A program made the position numbers and the translations under genes. A model generated the notes under the pieces. The model was given only the letters and a program-made list of their open reading frames with translations, made no database searches and was not told the origin of the DNA. A stretch of 64,000 bases of DNA from Anaeramoeba ignava. Lineage: Eukaryota > Metamonada > Anaeramoebidae. Where the stretch lies: contig JAPDFW010000125.1 in assembly GCA_028826165.1 (NCBI GenBank), positions 169,501 to 233,500 on the forward strand, written 5' to 3'. This document shows positions 11,668 to 20,484 of the stretch, one piece after another; positions within the stretch are counted from its first letter, which is position 1; the number at the start of each line of letters is the position of its first letter.

Positions 11668-13452
11668 TTAATTATTAAATTTGTTAATTAATAAATCAAA
11701 TAAATTTGGATTTGTTTGATTTAATTGAAAATAATCAATTCCAATTTTAATCTCATCAATGATTTCTTGTGTAATTTGAATTTCTTTTTTAATTTGATTT
11801 GAATAAATCCAATATTCAAATATTTGAAATGATTTATTATTTAATTCACTATAATCTGTAACTTTATTAGATTTATCTTCAGTTACAGATAAAAACATTC
11901 CTCGATATAATTCACTTCTCATTATTAATATTAATTTAGGAAATTTATATTGTTTTTCTTTTCTTTCAATTATAAAATCTTTTTCATTTTCATTTTCATT
12001 TAAATAAATTCTTTTCATTGTTTCTTCAATTTTTTCATTTGAATTTATAATTTCTTTAATTTCAGAATATAATTTTGGATTTATTATTCTGTTTGAATAA
12101 ATCATTTCAAATATTTGATTTGATTCTTTAATTGATTTTTTTGAAATAATTTCTTTAAGTTTTTCAATTTGATTTTGATTTTGATTTAATCTATATTTCA
12201 ATATTAATTTATGAGCTTCAATTATTTCTCCATTTTCTGTTTTAAATGAAATATCACAAAATTCTTTTCTTTCAAATAGTTTTATCAAATCTTCTTCAAG
12301 ATTGGAAAAAGAAGGAGGAGAATAATAAAGAAATGATTTATAATATCCACAAGAAATATGATAATTGGAAATATTTTCATTAAATCTTAATTTAGGAAGT
12401 TTAATTTGAATTGGGATATATTGTGTTTTTGTATTTCCAGTTCCTAATTGACCATAAGAATTATCTCCAAATACTATTAATTTTGAATTGGAAGTTAAAA
12501 TCAAAGTATGAGTATTTCCAACAGAAAAATCAAGAATATTATCATCATTTTCAAATAAAGATGATTTGATTTCAGTAAATTCATAAATATCTTCATATTT
12601 GCCAAGTCCATTAAATACAGAATTTCCACATGAATAAAGTTTTCTTTTTGGATTTTGATTTTCATCTTCAATCAACATTATTGAATCAAATCCTCCACAT
12701 TGAATATCAATTATTTTACCTTTTGGAATATTTTGGATTTTGGTTAATTTTTGGATTTTTTTTTCTTCTTTTCTTGATTCTCCTAATCCAAGTTGACCAT
12801 ATCCATTATCACCACATCCAAATAATTCTTGATTTGAGTTTAAAAGAAAAATACAATCTGAAGTATTTCCTGAAAATATTTTAGAAACATTTTTCATCAT
12901 TAAAATTGGTTTTTCTGTTTTTGGAAGTGTTTTAGAATCAAAACCAATTTGACAATATTCATTTGAACCAATTCCATAAGCATTTTGATTTGAAGTTAAT
13001 AAGTAAATTGAATTGTATGCAGAAACAATATCTTGAATTATTCTATCATTTGTATCTTCAATTAATGATGAAATATTGATAAATTGATTTGGATTATTTG
13101 GATTAATATTTTCTCCTTTGGCAAATACATTTCCTTCTATTGTTAAAATAACTTCATTTTGATAACCAACAGTTACTTTTTGAATATTTTCTTCAATTTG
13201 GATTTCTGAAGGATTTTGATTTAAATATTTTTGATTTAAATATTCTATTGCTTTTCCATTTTTAAAAAGGAAAATTGTTGAAAAATAACCTGATGAAATT
13301 TGTTTAATTTGTTTTTCATTTTCATTTTCATTTTCATTTTCATTTTCATTTTCATTTTCAAATTTAAATTGAATTGGTTTTTTTATTCTATTTGGTTTAT
13401 TTTTGAAAAGTTTTGGATATTTATTTAAACCAAAAAATATAATTTCATTCAT
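11668..13452 (-). CDS. RCC1-BTB protein copy 2, intact
   Basis: 594 residues in one exon. It opens with MNEIIFFGLNKYPKLFKN, then an (EN)7 tract at about residues 30-45. Next come RCC1-type blades (NAYGIGSNEYCQIGF, ELFGCGDNGYGQLGLGE, KLYSCGNSVFNGLG, KLIVFGDNSYGQLGTGN). After these is BTB1 at about 395-490 (LFERKEFCDISF ... HKLILKYRLN ... FEMIYSNRIINPKLY) and BTB2 at about 500-590 (DFIIERKEKQYKFPKLILIM, SELYRGMF). RCC1 propellers can act as exchange factors for small GTPases or as binding platforms; RCC1-BTB fusions are also known in animals (RCBTB1/2), but with a single canonical BTB region. No catalytic residue can be assigned from sequence alone. It is nearly identical to copy 1 across much of its length, which suggests recent duplication or gene conversion. 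Confidence 0.85.
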   Translation of the reverse strand: MNEIIFFGLNKYPKLFKNKPNRIKKPIQFKFENENENENENENENEKQIKQISSGYFSTIFLFKNGKAIEYLNQKYLNQNPSEIQIEENIQKVTVGYQNEVILTIEGNVFAKGENINPNNPNQFINISSLIEDTNDRIIQDIVSAYNSIYLLTSNQNAYGIGSNEYCQIGFDSKTLPKTEKPILMMKNVSKIFSGNTSDCIFLLNSNQELFGCGDNGYGQLGLGESRKEEKKIQKLTKIQNIPKGKIIDIQCGGFDSIMLIEDENQNPKRKLYSCGNSVFNGLGKYEDIYEFTEIKSSLFENDDNILDFSVGNTHTLILTSNSKLIVFGDNSYGQLGTGNTKTQYIPIQIKLPKLRFNENISNYHISCGYYKSFLYYSPPSFSNLEEDLIKLFERKEFCDISFKTENGEIIEAHKLILKYRLNQNQNQIEKLKEIISKKSIKESNQIFEMIYSNRIINPKLYSEIKEIINSNEKIEETMKRIYLNENENEKDFIIERKEKQYKFPKLILIMRSELYRGMFLSVTEDKSNKVTDYSELNNKSFQIFEYWIYSNQIKKEIQITQEIIDEIKIGIDYFQLNQTNPNLFDLLINKFNN

Positions 13453-13483
13453 TTTTGAAAAGAAAAAAATGAAAAAATAATTT

Positions 13484-13839
13484 TTGGAATTTAATTTAAT
13501 TTTAATTTTAATTTTAATTTTAATTTTAATTTTAATTTTAATTTTAATTTTAATTTTAATTTTAATTTTAATTTTAATTCTAATTTTGATTTTAATTTTA
13601 ATTTTAATTTTAATTTTAATTTTAATTTTAATTTTAATTTTAATTTTAATTTTAATTTTAATTTTAATTTTAATTTTTAATTTTAATTTTTAATTTTAAT
13701 TTTAATTTTAATTTTAATTTTAATTTTAATTTTAATTTTAATTTTAATTTTAATTTTAATTTTAATTTTAATTTTAATTTTAATTTTAATTTTAATTTTG
13801 ATTTTGATTTTAATTTTAATTTTGATTTTGATGTTGATT
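13484..13839. repeat. Long TTTTAA array between RCC1-BTB copies 2 and 3
   Basis: About 350 bp of almost pure ATTTTA hexamers, ending with TTTTGA variants. Apparent open frames here encode only Ile-Leu or Asn-Phe dipeptides and are not genes. Confidence 0.9.
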
Positions 13840-15624
13840 TTAATTATTAAATTTGTTAATTAATAAATCAATTAAATTTGGATATGTTTGATTTAATTGA
13901 AAATAATCAATTCCAATTTTAATCTCATCAATGATTTCTTGTGTAATTTTAATTTCATTTTTAATTTGATTTGAATAAATCCAATATTCAAATATTTGAA
14001 ATGATTTATCACTTAATTCACTATAATCTGTAACTTTATTAGATTTATCTTCAGTTACAGATAAAAACATTCCTCGATATAATTCACTTCTCATTATTAA
14101 TATTAATTTTGGAAATTTATATTGCTTTTCTTTTCTTTCAATAATAAAATCTTTTTCATTTTCATTTTCATTTAAATAAATTCTTTTTATTGTTTCTTCA
14201 ATTTTTTCATTGTAATTTATAATTTCTTTAATTTCAGAATATAATTTTGGATTTATTATTCTATTTGAATAAATCATTTCAAATATTTGATTGGATTCTT
14301 TAATTGATTTTTTTGAAATAATTTCTTGAAGTTTTTCAATTTGATTTTGATTTTCATTTAATCTATATTTCAATATTAATTTATGAGCTTCAATTATTTC
14401 TCCATTTTCTGTTTTAAATGAAATATTGCAAAATTCTTTTCTTTCAAATAGTTTTATCAAATCTTCTTCAAGATTGGAAAAAGAAGAAAGAGAAGGAGAA
14501 GAATAATAAAGAAATGAATTGTTGTATCCACAAGAAATATGATAATTGAAAATATCTTTATTAAATCTTAATTTAGGAAGTTTAATTTGAATTGGCTTCA
14601 ATATAGATTTTTTCTTCTTGATTCCTAATTCACCAAAATTAGACCAACCAAATCCAATTAATTTTCTATTGTAAGTTAAAATCAAAGTATGTGTATTTCC
14701 ACAAGAAATTTCAAGAATATTATCATCATTTTCAAATAAAGATGATTTGATTTCAGTAAATTCATAAGTATGTTTTTTTTTTCCAAGTCCATTATAAGCA
14801 TACTCTCCACATGAATAAAGTTTTCTTTTGTAATTTTCATCTTTAATCAACATTATTGAATGATTATTTCCACATTGAATATCAAATATTTCACCTTTTG
14901 GAATATTTTGAATTTTGGTTAATTTTCTAGGTTTTGATTCTCCTAATCCAAGTTGACCATAAAAATTCCACCCACATCCAAATAATTCTTGATTTGAATT
15001 TAAAAGAAAAACATGATGTGAAGTATTTCCTGAAAATATTTTAAAAACATTTTTCATCATTAAAATTGGTTTTTTTGTTTTTTCAAGTGTTTTAGAATCA
15101 AAACCAAGTTGACAATATTCATTTGAACCAATTCCATAAGCATTTTGATTTGAAGTTAATAAGTAAATTGAATTGTGTCCAGAAACAATATCTTGAATTA
15201 CTCTATCATTTGTATCTTCAATTAATGATGAAATATTGATAAATTCATCGGGATTTTTTGGATTAATATATTTTCCTTTGGCAAATACATTCCCTTCTAT
15301 TGTTAAAGCAGCTTCATTTTCAAGACCAACAGTTACTTTTTGAATATTTTCAATTTTTTGAGGATTTGATTTTTCATGCGGAAAGCGTAAATATTCTAAT
15401 GCTTTTCCATTTTCAAAAAGGAAAATTGTTGCGAAATAACCTGTTGAAATTTGTTTAATTTGTTTTTCATTTTCATTTTCATTTTCATTTTCATTTTCAT
15501 TTTCATTTTCATTTTCAAATTTAAATTGAATTGGTTTTATTATTCTTGTGTATAATTCTCTTTTTAAAAGTTTTTCAGATAATGTGTTTTCACCAAAAAA
15601 TAAAATATGATTTATTTTCTCCAT
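13840..15624 (-). CDS. RCC1-BTB protein copy 3, with divergent N terminus
   Basis: 594 residues, single exon. The first 32 residues (MEKINHILFFGENTLSEKLL and following) differ from the other copies, after which the shared KPIQFKFEN motif leads into an (EN)8 tract. Blades include FGCGWNFYGQLGLGE, SCGEYAYNGLGKK and GFGWSNFGELGIKKK, so the loop tips differ from copy 2 while the framework is conserved. BTB1 keeps HKLILKYRLNENQNQIEKL; BTB2 keeps RSELYRGMFLSVTEDKSNKV. A Ser-rich insertion (SSPSLSSFSNLEED) precedes BTB1. Variation concentrated on propeller loops, with fixed BTB domains, suggests partner diversification, which is an inference. Confidence 0.85.
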   Translation of the reverse strand: MEKINHILFFGENTLSEKLLKRELYTRIIKPIQFKFENENENENENENENENEKQIKQISTGYFATIFLFENGKALEYLRFPHEKSNPQKIENIQKVTVGLENEAALTIEGNVFAKGKYINPKNPDEFINISSLIEDTNDRVIQDIVSGHNSIYLLTSNQNAYGIGSNEYCQLGFDSKTLEKTKKPILMMKNVFKIFSGNTSHHVFLLNSNQELFGCGWNFYGQLGLGESKPRKLTKIQNIPKGEIFDIQCGNNHSIMLIKDENYKRKLYSCGEYAYNGLGKKKHTYEFTEIKSSLFENDDNILEISCGNTHTLILTYNRKLIGFGWSNFGELGIKKKKSILKPIQIKLPKLRFNKDIFNYHISCGYNNSFLYYSSPSLSSFSNLEEDLIKLFERKEFCNISFKTENGEIIEAHKLILKYRLNENQNQIEKLQEIISKKSIKESNQIFEMIYSNRIINPKLYSEIKEIINYNEKIEETIKRIYLNENENEKDFIIERKEKQYKFPKLILIMRSELYRGMFLSVTEDKSNKVTDYSELSDKSFQIFEYWIYSNQIKNEIKITQEIIDEIKIGIDYFQLNQTYPNLIDLLINKFNN

Positions 15625-15655
15625 TTTTAAAAAAGAAAAAAATGAAAAATGAATT

Positions 15656-15860
15656 TTGGATTTTGGATTTTTAATTTTAATTTTAATTTTAATTTTGATT
15701 TTAATTTTAATTTTAATTTTAATTTTAATTTTAATTTTAATTTTAATTTTAATTTTAATTTTTTTAAATTTTAATTTTAATTTTAATTTTAATTTTAATT
15801 TTAATTTTAATTTTAATTTTAATTTTAATTTTAATTTTAATTTTAATTTTAATTTTGATT
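15656..15860. repeat. TTTTAA array between RCC1-BTB copies 3 and 4
   Basis: About 200 bp of ATTTTA hexamers with a T-run phase break near 15760, immediately downstream of copy 4. No coding signal. Confidence 0.85.
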
Positions 15861-17630
15861 TTAATTATTAAATTTGTTAATTAATAAATCAAATAAATTT
15901 GGATTTGTTTGATTTAATTGAAAATAATCAATTCCAATTTGAAGTTCATCAATTATTTCTTGTGTAATTTCAATTCCATTTTTAATTTGATTTGAATAAA
16001 TCCAATATTCTAATATTTGAAATGATTTATTACTTAATTCACTATAATCTGTAACTTTATTTGATTTATCTTCTGTTACAGATAAAAACATTCCTCGATA
16101 TAATTCACTTCTCATTATTAATATTAATTTAGGAAATTTATATTTCTTTTCTTTTCTTTCAATAATAAAATCTTTTTCATTTTCATTTTCATTTTCATTT
16201 TCATTTAAATAAATTCTTTTCATTGTTTCTTCTATTTTTTCATTGGAATTTATAATTTCTTTAATTTCAGAATATAATTTTGGATTTATTATTCTGTTTG
16301 AATAAATCATTTCAAATATTTGATTTGATTCTTTAATTGATTTTTTTGAAATAATTTCTTGAAGTTTTTCAATTTGATTTTGATATTGATTTAATCTATA
16401 TTTTAATATTAATTTATGAGCTTCGATTATTTCTCCATTTTCGGTTTTAAATGAAATATCACAAAATTCTTTTCTTCTAAATAATTTTATCAAATCTTCT
16501 TCAAGATTGGAAAAAGAAGAAGAATAATAAAGAAATGATCTATTATTTCCACAAGAAATATGATAATTAGAAATATTTTCATTAAATCTTAATTTAGGAA
16601 GTTCAATTTGAATTGGAATATCTTCTTCTCCTGTATCTTCATTTCCTAATTCACTAAAATAATTATATCCAAATCCAATTAATTTCTCTTTTTTAGTTAA
16701 AATCAAAGTATGAGCATATCCAACAGAAAAATCAAGAATATTATCATCATTTTCAAATAAAGATGATTTGATTTCAGTAAATTCATAAGTATGTTTTTTT
16801 TTTCCAAGTCCATTCCAACGATAATTTCCACATGAATAAAGTTTTCTTTTTGGATTTTGATTTTCATTTTCAATCAGCATTATTGAATGATATTCTCCAG
16901 ATTGAATATCAATTATTTTACCTTTTGGAATATTTTGAATTTTGGTTAATTTATCGATTGTTTCTTCTTCTTTTCTTGATTCTCCTAATCCAAGTTGGCC
17001 ATATTTGTTATATCCGCATACAAATAATTCTTGATTTGAATTTAGAAGAAAAACACTTTTTGAAGAAATTCCTGAAAATATTTTAAAAACATTTTTCATC
17101 ATTAAAATTGGTTTTTCTGTTCCAAATGTTTCAGAATCAAAACCAAGTTGATCATTATAATTATCACCAATTCCATAAGCATTTTGATTTGAAGTTAATA
17201 AGTAAATTGAACGAGATCCAGAAACAATATCTTGAATTATTCTATCATTTGTATCTTCAATTAATGATGAAATATTGATAAATTCTTTTAGATTTTTTGA
17301 ATTAATATATTCTCCTTTGGCAAATACATTTCCTTCTATTGTTAAAATAGCTTCATTTTGATCACAAACAGTTACTTTTTGAATATTTTCTTCAATTTGG
17401 ATTTTTGAAGGATTTTGTTTTGAATCATTTTCATTTAAATATTCTATTGCTTTTCCATTTTCAAAAAGGAAAATTGCTGAAAAATTTGATGATGAAATTT
17501 GTTTAATTTGTTTAATTTCATTTTCATTTTCATTTTCAAATTTAAATTGAATTGGTTTTTTTATTATTTTTCGTTCATTTTTGATAAGAATTGGATATTT
17601 ATTTAAACCAAAAAATATACAATCATTCAT
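15861..17630 (-). CDS. RCC1-BTB protein copy 4, paired with Rho-like gene A
   Basis: 589 residues, single exon. Its Asn-Glu tract is the shortest of the family (three EN units) and is followed by a duplicated IKQ. Blades read YGIGDNYNDQLGF, FVCGYNKYGQLGLGE, SCGNYRWNGLGKK and GFGYNYFSELGNE. BTB1 contains RRKEFCDISF rather than ERKEFCDISF. A second NE tract (NENENENEK) sits at the start of BTB2. The start codon faces the ATG of a Rho-like GTPase gene across 137 bp. The whole gene pair is repeated at 18526-21066, so copies 4 and 5 descend from a two-gene duplication. Confidence 0.85.
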   Translation of the reverse strand: MNDCIFFGLNKYPILIKNERKIIKKPIQFKFENENENEIKQIKQISSSNFSAIFLFENGKAIEYLNENDSKQNPSKIQIEENIQKVTVCDQNEAILTIEGNVFAKGEYINSKNLKEFINISSLIEDTNDRIIQDIVSGSRSIYLLTSNQNAYGIGDNYNDQLGFDSETFGTEKPILMMKNVFKIFSGISSKSVFLLNSNQELFVCGYNKYGQLGLGESRKEEETIDKLTKIQNIPKGKIIDIQSGEYHSIMLIENENQNPKRKLYSCGNYRWNGLGKKKHTYEFTEIKSSLFENDDNILDFSVGYAHTLILTKKEKLIGFGYNYFSELGNEDTGEEDIPIQIELPKLRFNENISNYHISCGNNRSFLYYSSSFSNLEEDLIKLFRRKEFCDISFKTENGEIIEAHKLILKYRLNQYQNQIEKLQEIISKKSIKESNQIFEMIYSNRIINPKLYSEIKEIINSNEKIEETMKRIYLNENENENENEKDFIIERKEKKYKFPKLILIMRSELYRGMFLSVTEDKSNKVTDYSELSNKSFQILEYWIYSNQIKNGIEITQEIIDELQIGIDYFQLNQTNPNLFDLLINKFNN

Positions 17631-17767
17631 TTTCGAAAAGAAAAAAATGAAAAATGAAAAATGAAAAATGAAAAAAAAGCAACAAAAAAAAATGTCAAAA
17701 CAAATTTTTCATTTTTTTTTTAAAAAAAAGAATAAGAATTAAAAAAAAGAAATTAATCCAATTAACA
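17631..17767. promoter_or_regulatory. Bidirectional promoter, RCC1-BTB copy 4 / Rho-like A
   Basis: A 137-bp spacer with AAAAATGAAAA repeats (reading TTTTTCATTTTT toward the minus gene) and a T-rich CATTTTTTTTTT stretch around 17706-17721 toward the plus gene. It is almost identical to the spacer at 20353-20484, so regulation of both pairs is probably similar. Confidence 0.5.
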
Positions 17768-18346
17768 ATGAATCAAATCAAATGTATTATTATTGGTGAT
17801 ACAACTGTTGGAAAAACGAGTCTTGCAATGACATTTTCAAAGAATGAATTTCCAAAAGAAACAATACCATCAGTATATGAAAATTTTACAAAAGATTTCT
17901 CAGATGGACCAACAATAAATTTAGCAATATGGGATACACATTGTGATCCTGATTATGATAAACTTCGCCAACTCTCTTATTCACAAACTGATGTTTTTAT
18001 GATTTGCTTTTCTTTAGTTTCAGAAGAATCTTTTGTTCATGTCAAAACTAAATGGGTTCCAGAAGTTCGAAAACTACAACCATCAGCACAAATTCTTCTT
18101 GTTGGTACAAAAATGGATTTGAGAAATGATCCACAAACTATTAAAAAACTTGAAGATGTTGGTTTATCTCCTATTACTCAACAATCAGCTATGGATCTTG
18201 CTTATGAATTGGGTTCTCTTAAATATGTTGAATGTTCTGCTTTCACTCAAAAAGATTTATCATTTGTTTTTGAAGAAGCTATTCGTGCAGTTGTCCCATT
18301 ATTTTATGTTCGAAATAGTGATAAATCCAAATGTTTTATTTTATGA
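17768..18346 (+). CDS. Atypical Rho-family GTPase A (altered P-loop and switch II)
   Basis: 192 residues, Rac/Rho-like over its length: KCIIIGDTTVGKTSL (P-loop, residues 5-19), IPSVYENF (switch I, 33-40), WDTHCDPDYDKLR (switch II), GTKMDLR (the TKxD base motif) and ECSAFTQKDL (SA motif). The C terminus KSKCFIL ends in a CAAX box (CFIL, predicted geranylgeranyl), implying membrane attachment. Compared with Rac1, Gly12 is Thr, Ala59 is His, Gly60 is Cys, Gln61 is Asp and Thr35 is Ser. These positions govern GTP hydrolysis and switch movement, so low intrinsic hydrolysis or constitutive binding, as in the Rnd group, is inferred. Single exon. It is transcribed away from an RCC1-BTB gene. Confidence 0.92.
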   Translation: MNQIKCIIIGDTTVGKTSLAMTFSKNEFPKETIPSVYENFTKDFSDGPTINLAIWDTHCDPDYDKLRQLSYSQTDVFMICFSLVSEESFVHVKTKWVPEVRKLQPSAQILLVGTKMDLRNDPQTIKKLEDVGLSPITQQSAMDLAYELGSLKYVECSAFTQKDLSFVFEEAIRAVVPLFYVRNSDKSKCFIL

Positions 18347-18419
18347 TTTCTTTTTTTTTACTCTCTTTTTTTTTTCAAATTCAAAGAAAAAAATCTTTCA
18401 AAATTAAATTGGAATTATT

Positions 18420-18525
18420 TTTTTTAATTATAATTTTAATTTTAATTTTAATTTTAATTTTAATTTTAATTTTAATTTTAATTTTAATTTTAATATTAAT
18501 TTTAATTTTGATTTTAATTTTAATT
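18420..18525. repeat. TTTTAA array between Rho-like A and RCC1-BTB copy 5
   Basis: ATTTTA hexamers lie at the convergent 3' ends of the two genes; no coding signal. Confidence 0.8.
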
Positions 18526-20352
18526 TTAATTTTGATTATTAAATTTATTAATTAATAAATCAAATAAATTTGGATTTGTTTGATTTAATTGAAAATAATC
18601 AATTCCAATTTTAATTTCATCAATTATTTCTTGTGTAATTTCAATTTCTTCTTTAATTTGATTTGAATAAATCCAATATTCAAATATTTGGAATGATTTA
18701 TTACTTAATTCACTATAATCTGTAACTTTATTTGATTTATCTTCAGTTACAGATAAAAACATTCCTCGATATAATTCACTTCTCATTATTAATATTAATT
18801 TGGGAAATTTATATTGTTTTTCTTTTCTTTCAATTATAAAATCTTTTTCATTTTCATTTAAATAAATTCTTTTCATTGTTTCTTCAATTTTTTCATTGTA
18901 ATTTATAATTTCTTTAATTTCAGAATATAATTTTGGATTTATTTTAGAATTGTTTGAATAAATCATTTCAAATATTTGATTTGATTCTTTAATTGATTTT
19001 TTTGAAATAATTTCTTGAAGTTTTTCAATTTCATTTTGATTTTGATTTTGATTTAATCTATATTTCAATATTAATTTATGAGCTGAGATTATTTCTCCAT
19101 TTTTGGTTTTAAATGAAATATCACAAAATTCTTTTCTTTCAAATAGTTTTATCAAATCTTCTTCAAGATTGGAAAGAGAAGGAGAAGAATAATAAAGAAA
19201 TGATTTGTTAATACCACAAGAAATATGATAATTGAGAATATCTTTATTAAATCTTAATTTAGGAAGTTTAATTTGAATTGGAGAATATTGATGTTTTGTA
19301 TCTTCAGTTCCTAATTGACCATATTCATTACTTCCAAATCCTATCAATTTTGAATTGGATGTTAAAATCAAAGTATGAGCATTTCCACAAGAAATTTCAA
19401 GAATATTATCATCATTTTCAAATAAAGGTGATTCGATTTCAGTAAATTCATGAATACGTTTTTCGTAAACTTGATGTCTTTTATCAATTCCGTGATAACC
19501 ATGTCTTCCACATGAATAAAGTTTTCTTTTTGGATTTTGATTTTGATTTTGATTTTCATTTTCAATCAACATTATTGAATGATCATATCCACATTGAATA
19601 TCAATTATTTTGCCTTTTGGAATATTTTGGATTTTAGTTAATTTATCGATTGTTTCTTCTTCTATTGATTCTCCTAATCCAAGTTGACTAACTTGATTAT
19701 ATCCACATCCAAATAATTCTTGATTTGAATTTAAAAGAAAAACATGATTTGAAGTATTTCCTGAAAATATTTTAAAAACATTTTTCATCATTAAAATTGG
19801 TTTTTTTGTTTTTCTAAGTGTTTCAGAATCTAAACCAAGTTGACCAAAATGATTTGAACCAATTCCATAAGCATTTTGATTTGAAGTTAATAAGTAAATT
19901 GAATTTCTTCCAGAAACAATATCTTGAATTATTCTATCATTTGTATCTTCAATTAATGATGAAATATTGATAAATTCTTTTGGATTATTTGGATTAATAT
20001 TTTCTCCTTTAGCAAATACATTTCCTTCTATTGTTAAAATAGCTTCATTTTGACGACCAACAGTTACTTTTTGAATATTTTCAATTTGGATTTTTGAAGG
20101 ATTTTGATTTGAATCATTTTCACTTAAATATTCTATTGCTTTTCCATTTTCAAAAAGGAAAATTGTTGAAAAATTTGATGATGAAATTTGTTTAATTTCA
20201 TTTTCATTTTCATTTTCATTTTCATTTTCATTTTCATTTTCATTTTCATTTTCATTTTCAAATTTAAATTGAATTGGTTTTGTTATTATTTCTGGTTCAT
20301 TTTTGATAATTTTTGGTAATTGATTTAAACCAAAAAATAAAATTTCATTCAT
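18526..20352 (-). CDS. RCC1-BTB protein copy 5, paired with Rho-like gene B
   Basis: 608 residues from the ATG at 20352. An upstream in-frame ATG at 20415 would add only a Phe-rich run overlapping the promoter element, so I reject it. It carries the longest Asn-Glu tract of the family (ten EN units). Blades include GIGSNHFGQLGLD, GCGYNQVSQLGLGE, SCGRHGYHGIDK and GFGSNEYGQLGTE. A short QNQNQN insertion sits in a blade loop. BTB1 has GEIISAHKLILKYRL; BTB2 has RSELYRGMFLSV. The protein ends KFNNQN, two residues past its paralogs. Downstream and upstream flanks match the copy 4 locus. Confidence 0.85.
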   Translation of the reverse strand: MNEILFFGLNQLPKIIKNEPEIITKPIQFKFENENENENENENENENENENEIKQISSSNFSTIFLFENGKAIEYLSENDSNQNPSKIQIENIQKVTVGRQNEAILTIEGNVFAKGENINPNNPKEFINISSLIEDTNDRIIQDIVSGRNSIYLLTSNQNAYGIGSNHFGQLGLDSETLRKTKKPILMMKNVFKIFSGNTSNHVFLLNSNQELFGCGYNQVSQLGLGESIEEETIDKLTKIQNIPKGKIIDIQCGYDHSIMLIENENQNQNQNPKRKLYSCGRHGYHGIDKRHQVYEKRIHEFTEIESPLFENDDNILEISCGNAHTLILTSNSKLIGFGSNEYGQLGTEDTKHQYSPIQIKLPKLRFNKDILNYHISCGINKSFLYYSSPSLSNLEEDLIKLFERKEFCDISFKTKNGEIISAHKLILKYRLNQNQNQNEIEKLQEIISKKSIKESNQIFEMIYSNNSKINPKLYSEIKEIINYNEKIEETMKRIYLNENEKDFIIERKEKQYKFPKLILIMRSELYRGMFLSVTEDKSNKVTDYSELSNKSFQIFEYWIYSNQIKEEIEITQEIIDEIKIGIDYFQLNQTNPNLFDLLINKFNNQN

Positions 20353-20484
20353 TTTCGAAAAGAAAAAAATGAAAAATGAAAAATGAAAAAAAAGCAACAA
20401 AAAAAAAAATGTCAAAACAAATTTTTCATTTTTTTTTTAAAAAAAAGAAAAAGAATTAAAAAAAAGAAATTAATCCAATTAACA
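20353..20484. promoter_or_regulatory. Bidirectional promoter, RCC1-BTB copy 5 / Rho-like B
   Basis: A 132-bp spacer nearly identical to that at 17631-17767, including the AAAAATGAAAA repeats, a CAACAAAAAA block and the ATTAATCCAATTAAC string just before the Rho ATG. Conservation of non-coding sequence in an otherwise fast-drifting AT background supports either very recent duplication or function. Confidence 0.5.

Noticed and set aside
13484-13693. Ile-Leu dipeptide frame
   Set aside because: A pure TTTTAA array between RCC1-BTB copies.
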